NCBI GenBank assembly: GCA_019348445.1 | Contig: JAHWJK010000055.1 | Location: 1-10,565 of the forward strand | Length of the DNA stretch: 10,565 nucleotides | DNA from: Actinomycetota bacterium | GTDB taxonomy: Bacteria; Actinomycetota; CADDZG01; WHSQ01 | Direction: 5' to 3' | Part shown: piece after piece, positions 5,089-10,565 of the stretch | Layout: each line of letters opens with the position of its first letter | Numbering within the stretch: position 1 is the stretch's first letter | Notes under the pieces: model-generated | Seen by the model: the letters and a program-made list of their open reading frames with translations, nothing else | The model's database searches: none | Told to the model about the DNA's origin: nothing | Program-made: the position numbers and the translations under genes

Positions 5089-7691
5089 TACGGAGATAGC
5101 GCATCCTTCGCGGCGCGAGCCACGGCTTCGATGGCTTCCTCGATCTTGTCTGCCGACGGGCCGCCCGAGATAGCGAGATCCGGTTTTCCTCCTGCTCCCC
5201 CACCGAGCAACGCGGCGCCGGGAGCAAGCAGATCGCGCGCCGAGATACCTCGCTCCGCGAGGTCTTTCGTGACCGCCCCGACGAGGTTCGCCTTGCCCTC
5301 TCCGGCGGTTCCGAGAACGACGACACCAGATCCCAGTTTCCCCTTGAGGCTCTGCGCGAGCGACCGCAGCGCATCCACGCCAACATCGCGGCGCGCTACT
5401 ACGAGACGCGAACCGTCAACGTCGACCGCCGATTCGACGAGTGTCGCGGCGTCCGATTCCGCACTGCCCCGTTCCACCTGAGCGATCTTCTTCTCCATCT
5501 CCTTCTGCGTCGCCAGGAGCCGCTCCACTCGAGCCGCGACTTCGTCCGGGTTCGCCCTGAGCATCTCCGCGACCTCGGCGAGAGCATTCGCCCGTTTCTC
5601 GAGGAACCTCACACCTTCGATGCCTACGAGGGCCTCGACGCGCCGGAGATTCGCGCCGACAGAACCTTCAGACGTCAGAACCGTGACGCCGATCTGACTC
5701 GTGTGCGGGACGTGCGTGCCTCCACACAACTCCTTTGAATACTCACCAACCTCTACAACGCGAACGAAGTCGCCGTACTTCTCGCCGAATATCGCCATGG
5801 CACCGATCGAGCGTGCGAAGTCGTAAGAAGTCTCGAACGCGCGCACGTGATCGTCGTAGAACACACGGTCTTGTAGCTCCGCAGAGATATCCGCGAGTTG
5901 TGCTTCACCCAAAGATTCGAAGTGGTTGAAGTCGAAGCGCAACCGCCCCGGTTCCACGAGCGATCCCGCCTGGCGCGCGTGGTCGCCGAGCCTGTCCCGC
6001 AGGATCCAATGCAATATGTGCGTGGCCGTGTGCGCGCGCTGTGCGCCGCTTCGCCAGTGCGGATCGACGACGAGCTCGAGGTCTTCGCCGCGCGCGATCT
6101 CACCCTCCACGACCTTGATGCGATGAGCGTGGAGATCCCCCAGCCTGATCGTGTCGATGACCTCGGCTCGCCCGTTCGGCCCGACTATCGCCCCCCGATC
6201 ACCGACCTGTCCTCCACCTTCGGCGTAGAACGGCGTTCGGTCCACCACCAGATGCGCCTCGTCACCCGCCCCTACCGCTTCGGCTGCTTGGTCACCGCGC
6301 AACACCGCGATCGCTGAGCCCGCGCCGGTCAGGTGCTCGTAACCGATGAATTCGACGTCTGAGGTGGTCTCGATGAGCGCCGGGGCATCGATGCCGACGT
6401 TCACGCGCGCGGCACGCGCTCGAGCGCGCTGTTCGTCCATCAATTCGTCGAATCTGCCCTGATCGACCGTCACGCCGCTTTCGGCGGCGATCTCGTTCGT
6501 GAGATCGATCGGGAACCCGAAAGTGTCGTGCAGCTTGAACGCGACGTCGCCGGACAGAGCACCATCACTGGCAGCAGCGATCTCTTGCTCGAGAAGCGAC
6601 AAGCCTTGCCTCAATGTCTCGCTGAACCGCTCTTCCTCGCGCGCCGCTACATCGATGACGAAGTCTTTGCGCTCTACGAGCTCGGGATAGGCGTCGCCCA
6701 TCAACGACACCGTCGTCTCTACGAGTGCCGGCAGCGTCTCTGCATCGCGACCGAGCAAACGCGCGTGGCGGACGGCGCGGCGCATCACACGCCTGAGCAC
6801 GTACCCGCGCTCCTCGTTCGACGGAAGCACTCCGTCGGCGATCAAGAAGGTAAGTGAGCGACCGTGGTCGGCGAGGACCCGGAGGGCGCGATCGACGCTT
6901 TCGTCGCGGCCGTACTTCTTGCCGGTGAGCTCTTCGGCCCGCTCGATCATCGTCCCGAAAGTGTCGGTCTCGTAGATCGAATCCGCGTCCTGCAGGACGA
7001 TCGCGAGACGCTCGACGCCGGCCCCCGTGTCGATGTTCTTGTTAGGCAGATCGGCAACCGGTTCGATCTCGGCATTGCAGTCGTTCTGCATGAAGACGAG
7101 GTTCCATACCTCTACGTACCGCTCCGAGTTCCCCTGGGGACCGACATCGGAAGCGGCACCGAAACGATCCCCTCTATCGACGTAGATCTCGGAACACGGA
7201 CCGCAGGGCCCGGCGACGCCCATGTGCCAGTAGTTCTCGTCCCTCCCCCATCGGAGGATGCGCTCGGGGCGGACGCCGACGACGTCGCGCCAGATCTCCA
7301 TCGCTTCGTCGTCGGTCTCGTAGATCGTGACCCACAATCTCTCGACATCGATCCCGTACCCCTCGGTCACGAGTTCCCACGCCCACGGGCACGCCTTCTC
7401 CTTGAAGTAATCGCCGAAGCTGAAGTTCCCGAGCATCTCGAAGAAGGTCAGGTGCCGGGTGGTCTTGCCGACCTCGTCGATGTCGACCGTCCGGAAGCAT
7501 TTCTGCACGCTCATCGCCCGCGGGAACGGAGGTGTTTGTTGCCCGAGGAAGTACGGCTTGAACTGGTTCATCCCGGCATTCGTCAGCAACAGCGTCGGGT
7601 CGTTCGGCACGAGCGAAGAGGAAGGAACGTGTTCGTGGTCGCGCTCCGCGAAGAACGCGAGGAACTTGCTCCGGATCGTGTTGGAGTCCAT
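5088..7691 (-). CDS. alaS: Alanyl-tRNA synthetase
   Basis: This class II enzyme charges tRNA-Ala with alanine and clears mischarged Ser or Gly. At 867 residues it is full length. The catalytic domain (about 1-250) opens MDSNTIRSKFLAFF and contains LLLTNAGMNQFKPYF (34-48), GNFSFGDYFK (88-97), GPCGPCSEIY (161-170) and NIDTGAGVERLA (219-230). The helical tRNA-binding part (about 250-460) includes RGYVLRRVMRRAVRHA (295-310). The editing domain (about 480-690) keeps all four metal ligands: His554 and His558 in HTATH, and Cys656 and His660 in CGGTH. The C-Ala domain (about 700-867) begins with a coiled coil and ends with LLGGGAGGKPDLAISGG (828-844). The ATG at 7691 was chosen because homology starts there, although GAGGGGG lies almost against it. 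The frame is open to 7799 but would overlap the small ORF. Confidence 0.97.
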   Translation of the reverse strand: MDSNTIRSKFLAFFAERDHEHVPSSSLVPNDPTLLLTNAGMNQFKPYFLGQQTPPFPRAMSVQKCFRTVDIDEVGKTTRHLTFFEMLGNFSFGDYFKEKACPWAWELVTEGYGIDVERLWVTIYETDDEAMEIWRDVVGVRPERILRWGRDENYWHMGVAGPCGPCSEIYVDRGDRFGAASDVGPQGNSERYVEVWNLVFMQNDCNAEIEPVADLPNKNIDTGAGVERLAIVLQDADSIYETDTFGTMIERAEELTGKKYGRDESVDRALRVLADHGRSLTFLIADGVLPSNEERGYVLRRVMRRAVRHARLLGRDAETLPALVETTVSLMGDAYPELVERKDFVIDVAAREEERFSETLRQGLSLLEQEIAAASDGALSGDVAFKLHDTFGFPIDLTNEIAAESGVTVDQGRFDELMDEQRARARAARVNVGIDAPALIETTSDVEFIGYEHLTGAGSAIAVLRGDQAAEAVGAGDEAHLVVDRTPFYAEGGGQVGDRGAIVGPNGRAEVIDTIRLGDLHAHRIKVVEGEIARGEDLELVVDPHWRSGAQRAHTATHILHWILRDRLGDHARQAGSLVEPGRLRFDFNHFESLGEAQLADISAELQDRVFYDDHVRAFETSYDFARSIGAMAIFGEKYGDFVRVVEVGEYSKELCGGTHVPHTSQIGVTVLTSEGSVGANLRRVEALVGIEGVRFLEKRANALAEVAEMLRANPDEVAARVERLLATQKEMEKKIAQVERGSAESDAATLVESAVDVDGSRLVVARRDVGVDALRSLAQSLKGKLGSGVVVLGTAGEGKANLVGAVTKDLAERGISARDLLAPGAALLGGGAGGKPDLAISGGPSADKIEEAIEAVARAAKDALSP

Positions 7692-7722
7692 CCCCCTCAG
7701 GTTACCGGGGGGTGGCGAAGGA

Positions 7723-7884
7723 CTAGCTCTGCTCTTCGAGCTTCGTGTTGAGCCGATCGAGCAGCGAACCCGTGAGGGAACTCGGCCTGACGCGAGCACC
7801 GAGTTTCTCCAGCCATTTCTCGCTCTCCAGCGCGACCGCCACCCCTACGAACATCCAGAAAGCGACCTTTATCAGCCGGATCAT
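7723..7884 (-). CDS. Small single-pass membrane protein, 53 aa, unknown function
   Basis: This short gene lies between rarA and alaS. Its ATG directly follows the rarA TAG stop (TAGATG), with GGAGG five bases before the ATG, so it should be translated together with rarA. It ends 31 bases before alaS. The product opens MIRLIKVAFWMFVGVAVALE: two positive charges and one hydrophobic helix of about 15 residues. A soluble, charged tail with helical character follows (SEKWLEKLGA, then LLDRLNTKLEEQS at the end). No catalytic motif is visible. In Streptomyces-like genomes a small membrane protein of similar layout (DUF6167) occupies the same place before alaS. Kinship with it is suggested by position, size and the MIR...FW start, but is not proven. 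The good ribosome binding site and junctions support a real gene. Confidence 0.75.
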   Translation of the reverse strand: MIRLIKVAFWMFVGVAVALESEKWLEKLGARVRPSSLTGSLLDRLNTKLEEQS

Positions 7885-9210
7885 CTAGCCCTCCTCGGTC
7901 TCGCGCGCGTGCTGCTTCTTCTCGTCTAGTTCCCGGGACAGCTCTACCTCCTTACCTGCGATCGGTTCGAAGTAGCGCTCGTCGCCGAGCTCATCCGGCA
8001 GATGGCGTTGCTCGGCCCATCCGCCGAAGCTGTGAGCGTACTTGTATCCCTTCCCCGCGCCGATGGCACGTGACGCGGCGGCGTGCGCGTCCCTGAGGTG
8101 GGGTGGGACCGGCAACGGGCCCGATGCCTTGACCTGTTCTTCCAGGCGCCACAGCGCGACGGCGCTCGCGTTCGATTTGGGAGCGAGCGCCAAGTAGACC
8201 GCGGCCTGCGCCAGGTTGAGCTTCGCCTCGGGTAATCCGACGAACTCGAGCGCTTGATGTGCCGCCACCGCAACCTGGAGGGCTTGAGGATCCGCATTGC
8301 CGATGTCTTCGGAGGCAAGGATCACCATCCTGCGCGCGATGAACCGCGGATCCTCACCGGCATCGAGCATCCGCGCCATCCAGTAAACGGCGGCATCGGG
8401 ATCCGAACCGCGCATCGACTTGATGAACGCGGAGATCACGTCGTAGTGCCAATCCCCCGCCTTGTCGTACGGAAGAGCGCGTCGTTGCAGAGCTTCTTCC
8501 GCCGCCTGCAGATCGAGCGTCTTGTTCTGCGAGTGAGCGATCAGAGCGCCGGCCTCGAGAGCGTTGAGAGCCGCACGCGCATCCCCACCTGCACCGCGCG
8601 CGATGTGCGCGAGAGCGGCGTCGTCGGCTTCTACATCGAGTCCCGCGATACCCCGCTTCGGATCGTCGAGTGCGCGGCGCATGATCTCGAGTAGATCGTC
8701 CTCCGTCAGCGCCTCGAGCCGGAACAACAGGCTCCGCGACATCAGCGGCGAGTTGACCTCGAAGGACGGGTTCTCCGTGGTCGCGCCGACGAGGACTATC
8801 CATCCGTTCTCGACCGCCGGCAACAACGAGTCTTGTTGCGCTTTGTTGAAGCGGTGGATCTCGTCGAGGAACAACACCGTCCGCCGCCCCTGTTGCGCGA
8901 GGAGGTCCTTCGCCGCTTCGATCTGCTTGCGGACCTCCGCTACGCCGGCCGTGACCGCGGACATCGGCACGAAGTGGGCTTCGGTCGCGGCCGCGATCAC
9001 GTTCGCGATCGTGGTCTTGCCCGTCCCCGCGGGGCCCCACATCACGACCGACGACAGATCGCCCGACTCGATGAGTGTCCGGAGCGCACGTCCGGGACCG
9101 AGCACGTGTTCCTGACCCACGATCTCGTCGAGGGTGCGCGGCCGCATGCGCGCGGCGAGCGGCGCGTACTCGTCGAACCGTTCCTCCAGGGCGTTGTCGA
9201 ACAGATCCAT
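7885..9210 (-). CDS. rarA: Replication-associated recombination protein A, AAA+ ATPase
   Basis: This clamp-loader-like AAA+ ATPase (RarA/MgsA, relative of WRNIP1) acts at stalled replication forks and single-strand gaps. It has 441 residues, normal for the family. The N-terminus MDLFDNA precedes the family hallmark PLAARMRPRTLDEIVGQEH (17-35). Walker A is GPAGTGKT (59-66), Walker B is VLFLDEIHRF (112-121), sensor 1 is GATTENPSF (142-150), and a likely arginine finger lies in SPLMSRS (154-160). GGDARAALNALE marks the lid domain. The tetramerisation and C-terminal part includes IKSMRGSDPDAAVYWMARML, ASEDIGNADPQAL and YAHSFGGWAEQRHLP. The gene starts 12 bases after the aspS stop, with AGAGGG at short spacing, and ends flush with the small ORF. 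The final 20 residues or so are charged and poorly structured. Confidence 0.96.
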   Translation of the reverse strand: MDLFDNALEERFDEYAPLAARMRPRTLDEIVGQEHVLGPGRALRTLIESGDLSSVVMWGPAGTGKTTIANVIAAATEAHFVPMSAVTAGVAEVRKQIEAAKDLLAQQGRRTVLFLDEIHRFNKAQQDSLLPAVENGWIVLVGATTENPSFEVNSPLMSRSLLFRLEALTEDDLLEIMRRALDDPKRGIAGLDVEADDAALAHIARGAGGDARAALNALEAGALIAHSQNKTLDLQAAEEALQRRALPYDKAGDWHYDVISAFIKSMRGSDPDAAVYWMARMLDAGEDPRFIARRMVILASEDIGNADPQALQVAVAAHQALEFVGLPEAKLNLAQAAVYLALAPKSNASAVALWRLEEQVKASGPLPVPPHLRDAHAAASRAIGAGKGYKYAHSFGGWAEQRHLPDELGDERYFEPIAGKEVELSRELDEKKQHARETEEG

Positions 9211-9222
9211 ACGCCCTCTTGT

Positions 9223-10565
9223 CTACTCCGTGTTGCGGGGAGGCGCAGTCGATTTCAGGTGCAGGATCTTTAGTTGTTCTTCGCTCACGGGGGTCGGCGC
9301 GCCCGTTAGCGGATCGAAGGCGGTCTGCGTCTTCGGGAACGCGATCACCTCGCGGATGTTCTCCTCGCCTGCGGCCAGCGCCACGATCCGGTCGATCCCC
9401 GGCGCGATGCCGCCGTGGGGAGGGGCGCCGAAACGGAATGCATCCAGAAGGAAGCCGAACTTCTCCTGCTGCTCCTCCGCGCTGATCCCCAACGCGCGGA
9501 AGACACGCTGCTGAAGCTCGCGGTCGTGGATACGGATGCTTCCACTGGCGAGCTCCCATCCGTTGAGCGTGATGTCGTAGGCCTTCGAAACGACCTTCCC
9601 CGGATCGGTCTCGAGGTAGTCGACGGTCTCGTCCGTGATCCCGGTGAACGGATGGTGGATGAAATCCCATCGTTGGTCCTCGTCGTTGTATTCGAACCAC
9701 GGGAAGTCGACGATCCACGCGAACTTCCACGCGTTCGGATCGGAGCGATCGAGTTGCGGGATCAACCCGTAGCGCGCCGCGAGCCGGTTGCGCAATGCAC
9801 CGAGGACCTTGTGCACGATAGAGACGCGCTTGTCGGCCACGATGAGGATCAGGTCGCCGCCGGTCGCGCTCGTGTCCTTCACGAGATCCGTTCGTTCGGT
9901 GTCCGTGAAGAACTTTGCGACCGGGGACTCGATCGAATCGTCCGGACCCACCCTCACCCAGACGAGACCGCCGGCCCCCAGAGCTTTCGCCTCTTCGACG
10001 AGACCATCCAATTCCTTGCGCGGCGCATCACCCTTGTCGGGCACGACGATCGCCTTTACCGCGCCGTCCGAATCCAGAACCGAACGGAATACCTTCACTT
10101 CGGTCGCGGCGAAGGTCTCCGCGAGGTCTTGCAGCTCCATACCGAAGCGGAGGTCGGGCTTGTCGACACCGAAGCGATTCAACGATTCTTCATAAGTAAG
10201 GCGCGCGAAGTCCGGGAGCTCCACACCGAGCGCGTACTCCCAGACGTACTTGAACATCCGCTCCGTGACGTCGAGCACGTCTTCGACGTCGACGAAGCTC
10301 ATCTCGAGGTCGAGTTGCGTGAACTCCGGTTGGCGATCGGCGCGCAGATCCTCGTCCCTGAAGCAGCGCACGATCTGGTAGTAGCGATCTAGTCCCGCAA
10401 CCATGAACAACTGTTTGAACAATTGGGGCGACTGGGGCAACGCATAGAAGGTGCCCGCGTGCAACCGTGACGGAACGAGGTAGTCGCGGGCGCCCTCAGG
10501 TGTTGACCGGGTGAGCATCGGGGTCTCGATCTCGACGAACCCCTCACGGTTGAAGAAGTTCCTGA
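9223..10565 (-). CDS. aspS: Aspartyl-tRNA synthetase (5' end cut by window)
   Basis: This class II enzyme charges tRNA-Asp. The visible part is 446 codons plus two bases. Roughly 140-150 N-terminal residues, holding the OB-fold anticodon-binding domain, lie beyond the right edge. The frame is open from the edge: FFNREGFVEIETPMLTRSTP is motif 1 (10560-10501). Motif 2 is CFRDEDLRADRQPEFTQLD (visible residues 67-85). The bacterial GAD insertion covers about 130-260. IHHPFTGI and ASGSIRIHDRELQ then lead to motif 3, APPHGGIAPGIDRIVAL (380-396). The C-terminus has TGAPTPVSEEQLKILHL. The insertion domain marks it as bacterial-type rather than archaeal-type. Whether it is discriminating or also charges tRNA-Asn cannot be judged, because the deciding N-terminal residues are missing. 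It is the first visible gene of the operon, 12 bases before rarA. Confidence 0.96.
   Translation of the reverse strand, partial: RNFFNREGFVEIETPMLTRSTPEGARDYLVPSRLHAGTFYALPQSPQLFKQLFMVAGLDRYYQIVRCFRDEDLRADRQPEFTQLDLEMSFVDVEDVLDVTERMFKYVWEYALGVELPDFARLTYEESLNRFGVDKPDLRFGMELQDLAETFAATEVKVFRSVLDSDGAVKAIVVPDKGDAPRKELDGLVEEAKALGAGGLVWVRVGPDDSIESPVAKFFTDTERTDLVKDTSATGGDLILIVADKRVSIVHKVLGALRNRLAARYGLIPQLDRSDPNAWKFAWIVDFPWFEYNDEDQRWDFIHHPFTGITDETVDYLETDPGKVVSKAYDITLNGWELASGSIRIHDRELQQRVFRALGISAEEQQEKFGFLLDAFRFGAPPHGGIAPGIDRIVALAAGEENIREVIAFPKTQTAFDPLTGAPTPVSEEQLKILHLKSTAPPRNTE

Noticed and set aside
6864..7751. Plus-strand open frame of 295 codons opposite alaS
   Set aside because: It is a mirror of the AlaRS catalytic domain caused by codon bias, with no domain or ribosome binding site of its own.
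7692..7799. Upstream extension of alaS by 36 codons
   Set aside because: The added residues are low-complexity and unlike any AlaRS N-terminus, and they would overlap the small membrane protein gene.
8354..9730. Minus-strand open frame of 458 codons overlapping rarA and aspS in another frame
   Set aside because: It is a very Arg-rich shadow frame; the true rarA and aspS frames carry all family motifs.
9415..10392. Long plus-strand open frame of 325 codons opposite aspS
   Set aside because: It is antisense to unmistakable AspRS motifs. Its residue make-up is rich in Arg, Asp, Val and His, as expected from reading GC-rich codons backwards, and no family is recognisable.
1..10565. Frequent GATC and CGATCG words throughout
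   Set aside because: Spread evenly through the genes and explained by preferred codons (ATC, GAT/GAC, CGC); no array or periodic spacing was seen.

Overview
The window is a dense block of housekeeping genes, all read on the minus strand (right to left), followed by a three-gene signalling cassette. The sequence is GC-rich and almost entirely coding. The longest non-coding gap is 96 bases (2697-2792). No tRNA, rRNA, CRISPR array, insertion sequence or other mobile element was seen. The gene order aspS - rarA - small membrane protein - alaS - ruvX - mltG - aroE matches the order long known in Actinomycetota (for example the Mycobacterium tuberculosis region running from aspS to aroE). The window therefore most likely comes from an actinobacterium. 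The cassette downstream of aroE, where classical actinobacteria usually continue towards aroC/aroK/aroB, suggests a non-model or deep-branching lineage. The lineage is an inference.

Region 1 (10565 to 2793, minus strand) is the conserved operon. It holds aspartyl-tRNA synthetase (5' end cut by the window edge), the RarA/MgsA AAA+ ATPase, and a 53-residue membrane-anchored small protein. Alanyl-tRNA synthetase, the YqgF/RuvX nuclease-fold protein, the MltG lytic transglycosylase and shikimate dehydrogenase follow. Junctions are very tight: stop and start abut at rarA/small ORF, TAATG joins alaS to ruvX, ATGA joins ruvX to mltG, and mltG and aroE overlap by 7 bases. These genes are probably co-transcribed and partly translationally coupled. 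They serve translation, replication-fork maintenance, RNA/DNA processing, peptidoglycan termination and aromatic amino-acid synthesis.

Region 2 (2792 to 1, minus strand) is a three-gene cassette. It encodes a Roadblock/LC7 protein (MglB/CvnB-like), a 521-residue PATAN/DUF4388 protein with a winged-helix-like segment and a long acidic disordered tail, and a small GTPase of the CvnD/MglA-like type (3' end cut by the window edge). The cassette follows the only real intergenic gap. That gap holds a candidate sigma-28-like promoter and a perfect Shine-Dalgarno before a TTG start. The layout resembles a conservon (cvnA-D) with the sensor kinase absent from this side and the DUF742 protein replaced by the PATAN/winged-helix protein. 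This is the most interesting part of the window.
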